From Streptosporangiaceae bacterium (lineage in GTDB: Bacteria > Actinomycetota > Actinomycetes > Streptosporangiales > Streptosporangiaceae), in assembly GCA_030043395.1 (NCBI GenBank), contig JASHXW010000168.1:1-7878 (forward strand): a stretch of 7,878 nucleotides of DNA. Direction: 5' to 3'. Shown in pieces: positions 1 to 5,765 of the stretch. Made by a program: the position numbers and the translations under genes. The notes under the pieces were generated by a model that worked only from the letters and a program-made list of their open reading frames with translations, was not told where the DNA came from and did not search any database. The number at the start of each line of letters is the position of its first letter. The stretch's first letter is position 1.

Positions 1-272
1 TACACCTCCACGTTGTAGCCGCGTGCGATCTCGGCGGTACCGTCGGCCGAGTCGGCGTCGACGACGATGACCTGGTCGATGAGCCCGATGTCCGGACCGC
101 GCAGGTAGTCCACTTCCTCGAGAACTGAGCCGATGGTCCCGGCCACGTTGCGGGTCGGCAGGATAAGCGAGACCGTGACCTCGCGCTCGCGCTTGAGCTG
201 TCCGAGTTCGCGAGCGTCTGCGAACTCGCTGTGGTGGAAACTATGTGACCGAAACCAATCGCGTGTTCGCAT
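1..272 (-). CDS. gpgS: Glucosyl-3-phosphoglycerate synthase-like glycosyltransferase, 5' part (runs off left edge)
   Basis: The first 90 codons are present; the rest lies left of the window. GpgS enzymes move glucose from a nucleotide sugar to 3-phosphoglycerate in the cytoplasm, the first step to glucosylglycerate or, in mycobacteria, methylglucose lipopolysaccharides. What I see: an N-terminal segment with W6 and SFHHSEF (residues 11-17), then a GT-A nucleotide-binding start. The first strand reads VSLILPTRN (34-42), followed by GTIGSVL, then VIVVDADSADGT (68-79) with the acidic residues expected to contact the nucleotide and metal. Order and spacing match, from memory, the N-terminus of mycobacterial GpgS better than generic family 2 transferases. 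The ATG at 272 is chosen because GAGGAG lies 6 bases upstream on this strand. It is transcribed divergently from gabT. Another GT2 or GT81 enzyme is possible, as most of the catalytic domain is not visible. Confidence 0.68.
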   Translation of the reverse strand, partial: MRTRDWFRSHSFHHSEFADARELGQLKREREVTVSLILPTRNVAGTIGSVLEEVDYLRGPDIGLIDQVIVVDADSADGTAEIARGYNVEV

Positions 273-278
273 AAGGCT

Positions 279-284
279 CTCCTC
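279..284 (-). promoter_or_regulatory. Ribosome binding site of the gpgS-like gene
   Basis: On the minus strand this reads GAGGAG, six bases before the ATG at 272-270. It is a strong Shine-Dalgarno match and fixes the start of the glycosyltransferase. Confidence 0.75.
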
Positions 285-615
285 GACACGGGGCGGGCCA
301 AAATTCTGTACCAGATACCGCTTTGCGGGCATCTTAAACGCGGACCGTCGCGATAATATGTCCGTACTGTATGTAGTTAGAGTCTATACGATTTTGTGGG
401 CCTTAACGCGACGACGTATCCCATGCGCTAAGAATCCGAAGTGTCCGGTCCTTTCGACACCAGATACTAAGCGACTGAGCTGCCATGGCAGGCTCAAATG
501 TAGAATCTCCGCGCCGGGAAGTCGATAAGCTGCAGGAATTCCGGAGCATTTACTCAGCGGCGCTCCAGCAACAGCGCCGGTGGCCTGCCTCCAGCACCCG
601 ACGTGGCCGCCGGTC

Positions 616-621
616 TATCCT
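616..621 (+). promoter_or_regulatory. Candidate -10 element of a leaderless gabT promoter
   Basis: TATCCT fits the actinobacterial -10 pattern TANNNT. Its last base is 7 bases before the proposed gabT start ATG at 629, so transcription would begin at or next to the A of the start codon. No Shine-Dalgarno sequence precedes this ATG, which suits a leaderless transcript. No good -35 hexamer is visible 16-18 bp upstream, so the call is tentative. Confidence 0.35.
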
Positions 622-628
622 GACCGCT

Positions 629-1984
629 ATGAGCCTGCACTCCACCGTCGGCGGCCCGAGCCTGGTCCAGCAGCGGCACCTGGTCACCGAGATCCCCGGT
701 CCGGTCTCCCGTGAGCTGCTCGAGCGCCGGCAGCGAAGCGTCGCGCGCGGCCTCAGCCACGTGCTGCCCGTGTTCGTGACCGCGGCCGGCGGCGGCGTGC
801 TGATCGACGCCGACGGCAACTCCCTGATCGACTTCGGGTCGGGCATCGCGGTCACCTCGGTCGGCAACAGCGCCGAGCTGGTGGTCACCAGGGTGACCGA
901 GCAGGTCGCGCATTTCACGCACACGTGCTTCATGGTGGTCCCCTACGAGGGCTACGTAGAGGTGTGCGAGGAGCTCAACCGGGTCACGCCGGGCAAGCAC
1001 GACAAGCGATCCGCCCTGTTCAACTCAGGTGCCGAGGCAGTGGAGAACGCAGTCAAGATCGCCAGGCACGCCACCGGCCGCCAGGCCGTCGTCGTCTTCG
1101 ACCACGCCTACCACGGGCGGACCAACCTCACGATGGCGATGACGGCCAAGAACATGCCGTACAAGGACGGCTTCGGGCCATTCGCCGGCGAGGTCTACCG
1201 GGTCCCGATGGCCTACCCGTTCCGCTGGCCTGGCGGCCCGGCCAAGTGCGCCGAGCGGGCGCTTGACGTCGTCACCGGCCTGATCCACTCGCACGTCGGC
1301 GAGAACCGGGTGGCGGCCGTGATCATCGAGCCGATCCAGGGTGAGGGCGGCTTCATCGTCCCGCCGGACGGCTTCCTGCCTGGGCTGGCCGACTACTGCC
1401 GCGAGCACGGGATCGTCTTCATCGCCGACGAGATCCAGTCTGGCTTCTGCCGTACCGGCGACTGGTTCGCGTGCGATAACGAAGGCGTCGTGCCTGACCT
1501 GGTCACCACAGCGAAGGGCATCGCCGGCGGACTGCCGCTGGCAGCCGTCACCGGCCGGGCCGAGATCATGGACTCGGTGCACGTCGGCGGGCTCGGAGGC
1601 ACATTCGGCGGAAACCCGGTCGCCTGCGCCGCAGCGCTTGGCGCCATCGAGACCATGGTCAAGGAGGATCTCCCGGCCATGGCACGACGGATCGGCGACC
1701 TCATGCTGCCCAGGCTGCGCCAGCTCGCCCAGGAGTACCCGGTGATCGGCGACGTGCGCGGCCGCGGGGCGATGATAGCGATCGAGCTGGTCAGCCCCGG
1801 CACGATCGAGCCAGACGCGGCCGCCGCAAGCAAGATCGCCAAGGCCTGCCATGCGAACGGACTGATCGTCCTGACCTGCGGTACCTACGGCAATGTGCTT
1901 CGCTTCCTGCCACCGCTGGTGATCAGCGAAGAGCTGCTGAACGAGGGCCTGTCGATCCTGCAGGAAGCCTTCGCCGCTCTGTAG
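629..1984 (+). CDS. gabT: 4-aminobutyrate aminotransferase (class III, PLP-dependent)
   Basis: It transfers the amino group of GABA to 2-oxoglutarate, giving succinate semialdehyde and glutamate; it is cytoplasmic and part of GABA and polyamine breakdown. The 451-residue product spans the whole fold-type I transaminase, slightly longer than E. coli GabT (426). Visible motifs, numbered from this ATG: FGSGIAV near 69-75; NSGAEAVE (132-139), a cofactor phosphate-binding segment; HAYHGRT (159-165); IEPIQGEGG (233-241); DEIQSG (267-272) with the Asp that contacts the PLP ring nitrogen; TTAKGIAGG (293-301) with K296 as the predicted Schiff-base lysine; and TFGGNP (325-330). The frame stays open upstream to an ATG at 485. 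I prefer 629 because family alignment begins just after it (RHLVTEIPGP), the upstream codons lack the usual GC3 bias, and a -10-like box sits just ahead. Related omega-amino-acid aminotransferases cannot be fully excluded. Confidence 0.88.
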   Translation: MSLHSTVGGPSLVQQRHLVTEIPGPVSRELLERRQRSVARGLSHVLPVFVTAAGGGVLIDADGNSLIDFGSGIAVTSVGNSAELVVTRVTEQVAHFTHTCFMVVPYEGYVEVCEELNRVTPGKHDKRSALFNSGAEAVENAVKIARHATGRQAVVVFDHAYHGRTNLTMAMTAKNMPYKDGFGPFAGEVYRVPMAYPFRWPGGPAKCAERALDVVTGLIHSHVGENRVAAVIIEPIQGEGGFIVPPDGFLPGLADYCREHGIVFIADEIQSGFCRTGDWFACDNEGVVPDLVTTAKGIAGGLPLAAVTGRAEIMDSVHVGGLGGTFGGNPVACAAALGAIETMVKEDLPAMARRIGDLMLPRLRQLAQEYPVIGDVRGRGAMIAIELVSPGTIEPDAAAASKIAKACHANGLIVLTCGTYGNVLRFLPPLVISEELLNEGLSILQEAFAAL

Positions 1985-1985
1985 C

Positions 1986-2037
1986 CCCTGCTCTGGAGCC
2001 CTGCTCCGGCACCCCTGCCCTGGCGCCCGTCCCGGAG
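1986..2037 (+). repeat. Degenerate 13-bp tandem repeat, about four units
   Basis: Directly after gabT, units beginning CCCTGC recur with a period of 12-14 bp: CCCTGCTCTGGAG (1986), CCCTGCTCCGGCAC (1999), CCCTGCCCTGGCG (2013) and a decayed CCCGTCCCGGAG (2026). The hairpin arms of the candidate terminator are formed between neighbouring units, so repeat and terminator may be one structure. The function is unknown. Confidence 0.5.
1993..2009 (+). terminator. Candidate hairpin terminator after gabT
   Basis: Nine bases after the gabT stop, GGAGC (1995-1999) pairs with GCTCC (2003-2007) across a 3-base loop. It extends by a T-G wobble and a C-G pair to a 7-bp stem. There is no T-tract, as is common in high-GC actinobacteria. 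GCTCCGG at 2003-2009 can alternatively pair with CCGGAGC at 2032-2038 across a 22-base loop. Confidence 0.4.
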
Positions 2038-2094
2038 CCCCGGCCTGCGGTCACGCGCGCTGCTCACCGAACCGGACCGCGTTCCCAGCCGTGT

Positions 2095-2117
2095 TGCATG
2101 CATCGGGTAATCACCCG
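2095..2117. promoter_or_regulatory. Paired small palindromes upstream of the lipoprotein gene (operator-like)
   Basis: Two perfect palindromic elements sit almost end to end. TGCATGCA spans 2095-2102. The inverted repeat CGGGT (2104-2108) / ACCCG (2113-2117) has a 4-base centre. They lie 45-67 bases before the preferred start of the lipoprotein gene, in the only gap able to hold its promoter. No clear -35/-10 pair is visible. A repressor site or an mRNA hairpin would both fit. Confidence 0.3.
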
Positions 2118-2146
2118 TGGCAGCGACTCCAGTCGCCGCCTACGTA

Positions 2147-2152
2147 GAGGAG
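2147..2152 (+). promoter_or_regulatory. Ribosome binding site deciding the lipoprotein start
   Basis: GAGGAG is followed at once by ATG 2153, 3 bases later by ATG 2156, and 9 bases later by GTG 2162, all in one frame. Only the GTG has normal Shine-Dalgarno spacing. That start also puts the positively charged n-region directly before the hydrophobic signal segment. Confidence 0.55.
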
Positions 2153-2161
2153 ATGATGACG

Positions 2162-2731
2162 GTGCGATATTCGTCAGTGCGCCTCCGGGTCCTGATTCCG
2201 CTGGTGGTGCTGCTGGCGACCGGGCTACTGGCGGCAGCGTGCAGTAGCGGCGGCAGCAGCGGCGGCAGCAGCAACCCGGGCAGTGGCAGTACGGGCAGCG
2301 GGTCGCCGGCTGCCTCGTCTGGCACAGTGATCTCGACCCGGTCGGGCCCGGACGGCACTTACCTGACCAGCGGTTCCGGACGGTCGGTTTACCTGTTCGC
2401 GAAGGACAGCATGAACAAGTCCACATGCTCAGGCTCGTGCGCCCAGCTGTGGCCGCCAATCATCGCGCATGGCACCCTGACGGCGTCCGGCAGCGCGGTG
2501 AAGGCTGACCTGGGCACCATCACCGGGTCTAATGGCGCGAAGCAGGTGACCTATGACGGCCACCCGCTTTACTACTTCTCGGGCGACACCGGCCCGGGGA
2601 TGACCAAGGGCCAGGGGCTCAGCAGTTTCGGCGCCAAGTGGTGGCTGGTCGGCCCGTCGGGCAGTGCGCTGACTGCAGCCGCGCCGACCCCGAGTCCGGC
2701 CAAGAGCACAGGGGGCAGTTCGTGGGCCTGA
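2162..2731 (+). CDS. Lipoprotein with YxFxxD secreted repeats (COG4315 / Lipoprotein_15 type)
   Basis: The predicted product is 189 residues from GTG 2162; in-frame starts at 2117, 2153 and 2156 are possible alternatives. The N-terminus has basic residues, then a hydrophobic stretch (VLIPLVVLLATGLLAA) ending in a lipobox with Cys27, so it should be a lipid-anchored protein on the outer face of the membrane. A Gly/Ser-rich linker of about 27 residues follows. Two family repeats come next. The first has VYLFAKD (Y77, F79, D82), a C89-x3-C93 pair and the WPP motif at 97-99. The second has LYYFSGD (Y137, F139, D142) and ends in KWWLVGPSG (159-167). The YxFxxD signature and repeat layout define this family, whose biochemical role is unknown to me. 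The C-terminus is a Pro/Ala/Ser-rich tail. The permease gene starts 27 bp downstream in the same reading frame, which suggests co-transcription. Confidence 0.85.
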   Translation: MRYSSVRLRVLIPLVVLLATGLLAAACSSGGSSGGSSNPGSGSTGSGSPAASSGTVISTRSGPDGTYLTSGSGRSVYLFAKDSMNKSTCSGSCAQLWPPIIAHGTLTASGSAVKADLGTITGSNGAKQVTYDGHPLYYFSGDTGPGMTKGQGLSSFGAKWWLVGPSGSALTAAAPTPSPAKSTGGSSWA

Positions 2732-2758
2732 CCGGCTGCGGACCGAATTGCCACGCGC

Positions 2759-3955
2759 ATGACGATCAGTAAGCCCCGGAACCTCGCCGGCCGGCCACTC
2801 CATGAGCGGCCGGCCGGCGACTGGGCCTTCACCGGGCTCGCCGTGACATCCTTCGGCGCTCTCGCCCTGGCCGCGCTGCTCGCGCCTGGCACCATCGTCG
2901 GCGCCAGCGCCTCGGGCGGGCTCGTCACGATCGCGGCCGCCGTGGTTTTCGCCGCGCTGCTGCTGATCTGGCTGCGCTATTCGCGGCACATCGCCAGCTC
3001 GGGCGGTCTGTACGCGTTCACCGAAGCCGCGGCAGGCCGCCGGCTGGCTCTGCTGCAGGCGGGCCTGTGGATCGTCAGCTACCTGCTCTACCTGATCTAC
3101 ACCACCGCGCAGATCGTCTACATGGTGCTGCCGGTCGTATTCCCGGCCGAGCGCGCCTGGCAGCCAGTGCTGGAAGTCGCCATCCCGCTGGCCCTGGCCG
3201 CCGTGATGATCGCCGGCCTGCGCGCCACGCTGATCGTCACCGGCCTACTCGCCGCGGGACAGCTTGCCATCGCCGTCGCACTCAGCGGCGTGACCATCAG
3301 CCACCTCGGCGCCCCGGCGAGCAGCTTCGCCGCCAACGTCCCGGCCGGCACGCTGGTCCCCGCCACCGGGCAGACGGCGTTGCTCTTCATCTGCGGCAGC
3401 CTGCCGCTGTTCCTCGGCGGTGAAGTCGCCCGCCCCGCCCGCACCATACGACGCGGCCTGATCAGCGCTTACATCGCCTCCGCCGTGGTCATGACCGCTG
3501 CGATCTTCCCGCTCGCCGCCGCCCCGGCATTCGCCCGCGCCCCGGTACCTGGCGTGAGCATCGCCCGGCAGTTCGCCGGGCCCGGATTCGCCGCGGTGGT
3601 CGGCATCGGCGTCGCAGCGAGCATCGCCGGCGTCATGCTCGCCGAGTACCTTGCCCTCAGCCGCCTCGTCCGAGCCATCAGCGCCCGCCCCCAGCGGGCG
3701 ATCACCATCGCGATCGGTGCGGTCATGGCCGTGACCGCGCCGATCACCTTGATCAACCCTGAGCGCATCTACTACGACCTGGTCCAACCATCGCTGATCG
3801 CGCTGTGGCTGAGCCAGCTCATCGTCTTCGCGGCCTATCCCCGCTTCGCCGCCCGCCACGGCCACCGGCCAGCGCCAGCCTGGGCGCTCACCATCGTCGC
3901 CGTCGTCCTTACCGGCTACGGGCTCTGGACATCCATTCACCAGGCTGCCAGCTGA
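2759..3955 (+). CDS. APC-superfamily amino acid permease (short form)
   Basis: This 398-residue integral membrane protein probably carries amino acids, amines or polyamines across the membrane. By eye there are about 11 hydrophobic segments, near residues 24-44, 53-73, 98-128, 136-153, 157-178, 204-222, 234-258, 276-300, 313-332, 341-361 and 373-393. The segment SSGGLYAFTEAAAG (80-93), and GGEVARPARTIRRG (220-233) in the loop after the sixth segment, match places conserved in APC permeases (compare the FxGxExxxxPxRTIPR-type motif). The usual length is 430-500, so this is a compact member, with short ends and little beyond the core. ATG 2759 is the only start, because the lipoprotein stop is in frame 10 codons upstream. 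No Shine-Dalgarno sequence is visible, so translation may be coupled to the lipoprotein gene. The substrate cannot be read from sequence; gabT nearby makes GABA or a related amino acid a reasonable guess. Confidence 0.8.
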   Translation: MTISKPRNLAGRPLHERPAGDWAFTGLAVTSFGALALAALLAPGTIVGASASGGLVTIAAAVVFAALLLIWLRYSRHIASSGGLYAFTEAAAGRRLALLQAGLWIVSYLLYLIYTTAQIVYMVLPVVFPAERAWQPVLEVAIPLALAAVMIAGLRATLIVTGLLAAGQLAIAVALSGVTISHLGAPASSFAANVPAGTLVPATGQTALLFICGSLPLFLGGEVARPARTIRRGLISAYIASAVVMTAAIFPLAAAPAFARAPVPGVSIARQFAGPGFAAVVGIGVAASIAGVMLAEYLALSRLVRAISARPQRAITIAIGAVMAVTAPITLINPERIYYDLVQPSLIALWLSQLIVFAAYPRFAARHGHRPAPAWALTIVAVVLTGYGLWTSIHQAAS

Positions 3956-4002
3956 TACCGGCCTTTCCTCACATTTACCGCCTCCCGCTGTTCGGGCGCG
4001 CC

Positions 4003-4008
4003 TATCAT
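4003..4008 (+). promoter_or_regulatory. Candidate -10 element for the GH114 gene
   Basis: TATCAT fits the TANNNT pattern and lies 48 bases before the ATG at 4056, in a 100-bp gap that would leave a 5' leader of about 40 bases. No good -35 hexamer is seen at 16-18 bp. If real, the secreted protein has its own promoter and need not be part of the permease transcript. Confidence 0.3.
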
Positions 4009-4045
4009 TCCGGCAGACTGCCTGAGGCGAGCCACGGACCGGAGC

Positions 4046-4051
4046 GGGGAA
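4046..4051 (+). promoter_or_regulatory. Ribosome binding site of the GH114 gene
   Basis: GGGGAA precedes three in-frame ATGs at 4056, 4059 and 4065 with gaps of 4, 7 and 13 bases. The first two are better spaced; a further GGAG lies at 4041-4044. The choice changes the signal peptide by at most three residues. Confidence 0.5.
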
Positions 4052-4055
4052 GCTG

Positions 4056-5714
4056 ATGATGAGCATGAAGCGCGTCTCGCTGGCTGTAGCGGCACTCGGG
4101 CTGCCGATCGCGATGACGACGTCCGGCGCGGCCGCCGAATCCAGCCTGGCACAGCACACCGGAGCGGGCACGGCAAGCCGAATCCAGCCGCCGGTCGCGT
4201 CGGGCCGCCTGGCGATCACCGGAACCCTGCGTGACGGCGGCGCGGTCGCCGCGACCGGGCTGTCCTGGCGGCATGGCAGGCTGCCCGCCGGCGACAAGCT
4301 GCTCAGCTTCGAGGTCGGCTACGCCTGGCAGTCCTGCGCGGGCGGCCACTGCGTGGCCGGCGCCGACTCGACGGTAACGCCCTTCGCCGCCCAGCGCTAC
4401 GTCGCCGGGCACGCCGACACCGGCCGAAGGCTGAGGGTGACCGTCACTGCCACCGAGGTGGTCGAGACCGATCCGGCTAGCTTCTCGTTCAGCACGATCC
4501 ACGCGACCAGGAGCTTCACCACAGCCTCAGCCGTCGCGGCGTACCCGGCCGGAAAGCCTCCCGTGAGCCAGTTCATCAACGGCCTGCCTGAGCGTACGAC
4601 AGGTTCTGACGAGGAATACTTCCAGGTCAGCCCTGCCCACTACAGTTCCGCGGACGGCCCTGTTAAGCAGCAATACCGCATTGACGACGGGACGTGGCGC
4701 GCCATGCCAAGCCGGCGCGTGTTTTACACGGGCAAGCTCGCCGTCGGGCGGCACCGCGTCAGCGTGCTGACCTCCGACCAGGCGGGCCATACCTCGATCA
4801 CCTTCGGCTGGCGGGTCGTCCCGCTGCCGGCGCCGCTGGCATGCAAGGGCTCGTGCTGGTACCCGCCGCACCTGAACTCGGCAGGCCACCCGATGCGGTG
4901 GGACTGGCAGATCGGGCGCGTCACGCCGCTGGAGCGCACTGGTGACCGGGCCGTCGACATCTACGACCTCGACGGCTTCCTGACCACCAAGGCGGAGGTG
5001 CACGCTATCCACACGACCTGGCAGGCAAGCACGCTGCCGCACCCGAAGGCGATCTGCTACCTGGACCTGGCCTGGGAGGACTACCGGCCGGACGCGAGCC
5101 CGGCGCCACGCGGGATGTTCCCGGCCGCGACGCTCGGCAAGGTGTACTTCGGCTACCCGCAGGAGCGCTGGGTCGACTTCCGCCAGCTCAACCAGCTCAA
5201 GCCGATGCTGACCGAGCGGGTCGCGATGTGCGCGCGGAAGGGGTTCGACGCTGTCGAGCTGGACGACATCGAAGTGTCCCCGCCGTCGACGACCGGCTTC
5301 TTCCTCAGCGCGGGCGACGCGCAGAACTACCTGGCCTACGCGTTCAACCTGGTGCATTCCTACGGGATGACCGTGCTGTGGAAGAACGCGCCCGGCCTGG
5401 CCAGGTGGGGCGTGAAGTACACCGACGGCGCCATCGTCGAGGAGTGCTACTTGTACCGCGAGTGCGGCAGCTGGCACGTGTTCACCTCGGACAAGACGGC
5501 GCTCCAGCCCACCGGCAAGTGGGTAGGCGAGGCCGAGTACGGCTCGGACCACTACGTCTGCAATCCCGGGCAGACCGGCTCGAAGTGCACCGGCCGGCGG
5601 TCGTTCGCGGCCTACTGCCGCGCCGTTTATGACGGGCCGAATGGCTTCGCCGCGGTCAAGTTCGACGTTGACCTGAACGGCCGCGTCTTCTACCCCTGTC
5701 CCGACGGCACCTAG
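4056..5714 (+). CDS. Secreted GH114-type protein (endo-alpha-1,4-polygalactosaminidase family) with Ig-like regions
   Basis: The protein has 552 residues. A signal peptide covers about 1-27 (MKR, hydrophobic stretch, cleavage near GAAA/E), so it is exported. Residues 50-157 resemble the bacterial Ig-like modules with a YAWQSC...C pattern, a C94-x4-C99 pair and DTGRRLRVTVTAT (121-133). Residues 170-255 hold a second beta-sandwich-like part: YRIDDGTW, then LAVGRHRVSVLTSDQAGH. From about 262 a GH114-type TIM-barrel domain follows: WDWQIGR (282-288), DIYDLDGF (301-308), CYLDLAWEDYRPD (334-346), GFDAVELDDIE (396-406), LWKNAPG (441-447) and EECYLYREC (462-470). The acidic residues in these strands are the likely active-site residues. 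Known GH114 enzymes cut alpha-1,4-linked galactosamine polymers; many homologues are untested. Ten cysteines in the catalytic part and tail (263, 267, 334, 392, 464, 470, 502, 511, 521, 548) suggest several disulfides. No membrane anchor or sortase signal is seen. Confidence 0.8.
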   Translation: MMSMKRVSLAVAALGLPIAMTTSGAAAESSLAQHTGAGTASRIQPPVASGRLAITGTLRDGGAVAATGLSWRHGRLPAGDKLLSFEVGYAWQSCAGGHCVAGADSTVTPFAAQRYVAGHADTGRRLRVTVTATEVVETDPASFSFSTIHATRSFTTASAVAAYPAGKPPVSQFINGLPERTTGSDEEYFQVSPAHYSSADGPVKQQYRIDDGTWRAMPSRRVFYTGKLAVGRHRVSVLTSDQAGHTSITFGWRVVPLPAPLACKGSCWYPPHLNSAGHPMRWDWQIGRVTPLERTGDRAVDIYDLDGFLTTKAEVHAIHTTWQASTLPHPKAICYLDLAWEDYRPDASPAPRGMFPAATLGKVYFGYPQERWVDFRQLNQLKPMLTERVAMCARKGFDAVELDDIEVSPPSTTGFFLSAGDAQNYLAYAFNLVHSYGMTVLWKNAPGLARWGVKYTDGAIVEECYLYRECGSWHVFTSDKTALQPTGKWVGEAEYGSDHYVCNPGQTGSKCTGRRSFAAYCRAVYDGPNGFAAVKFDVDLNGRVFYPCPDGT

Positions 5715-5737
5715 CCGCTGACCGGCACGCCGCCGGC

Positions 5738-5765
5738 CGGCCCGCCACCGGGCCGCCGAGGCGGC
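5738..5765. terminator. Hairpin cluster between convergent genes, likely bidirectional terminator
   Basis: The 51-bp gap between two convergent stops holds a perfect 7-bp stem, CGGCCCG (5738-5744) with CGGGCCG (5749-5755), around a 4-base loop. An overlapping alternative pairs GCCGCC (5752-5757) with GGCGGC (5760-5765). There is no T-tract on either strand. The position between the GH114 gene and the aminotransferase makes a shared terminator the simplest reading. Confidence 0.55.

Larger units (their letters stand above)
273..628. other. Divergent intergenic region between gpgS-like gene and gabT
   Basis: No convincing gene is seen in these 356 bases. By hand count, 88 of 180 bases in 301-480 are G or C (about 49%), far below the flanking genes, which is usual for an actinobacterial promoter region. 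It must hold the gpgS promoter reading left and probably the gabT promoter reading right. Visible elements are an imperfect inverted repeat at 369-389 (GTAT near one end, ATAC at the other), a perfect 10-bp palindrome TGCCATGGCA at 481-490, and short arms CGGAC (341-345) and GTCCG (360-364) that could form a hairpin. No -35/-10 pair with good hexamers and 16-18 bp spacing stands out. An open frame joined to gabT begins at 485, but its codons are not GC3-rich (about 65% against roughly 90% in gabT) and no Shine-Dalgarno sequence precedes it. Confidence 0.6.

Noticed and set aside
394..422. TTGTGG - 17 bp - TATCCC as a gabT promoter
   Set aside because: Spacing is ideal, but the -10 hexamer lacks the nearly invariant final T, and it would give a leader of about 200 bases.
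133..528. A 131-codon plus-strand open frame across the gpgS-like gene and the intergenic region
   Set aside because: It overlaps a well-supported glycosyltransferase start on the other strand, has an Arg/Ser-rich composition typical of antisense frames in high-GC DNA, and resembles no family I know.
530..543. GCTGCAGGAATTC, identical to part of a common cloning-vector polylinker
   Set aside because: The match is only 13 bases and the flanking bases do not continue the polylinker on either side, so chance joining of PstI- and EcoRI-like sites is more likely than vector contamination.
2729..2761. Lipoprotein and permease as a single gene split by a stop codon
   Set aside because: They share a frame, but each is complete by its own family criteria and the lipoprotein ends in a normal Pro/Ala/Ser tail, so the stop is real and not a broken fusion.
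4457..4472. DasR-like site: TGGTCGAGACCG within the GH114 gene
   Set aside because: It agrees with the streptomycete dre consensus at about 12 of 16 positions but lies some 400 bp inside the coding region and is explained by common codons for Val-Val-Glu-Thr-Asp. No such site is seen upstream of the gene.
3245..5552. Long antisense open frames opposite the permease (to 4297) and the GH114 gene (4527-5552)
   Set aside because: Both encode Arg/Gly/Ala/Asp-rich, low-complexity translations without domains. High GC content removes stop codons from antisense frames, and the sense genes have clear family motifs and signals.
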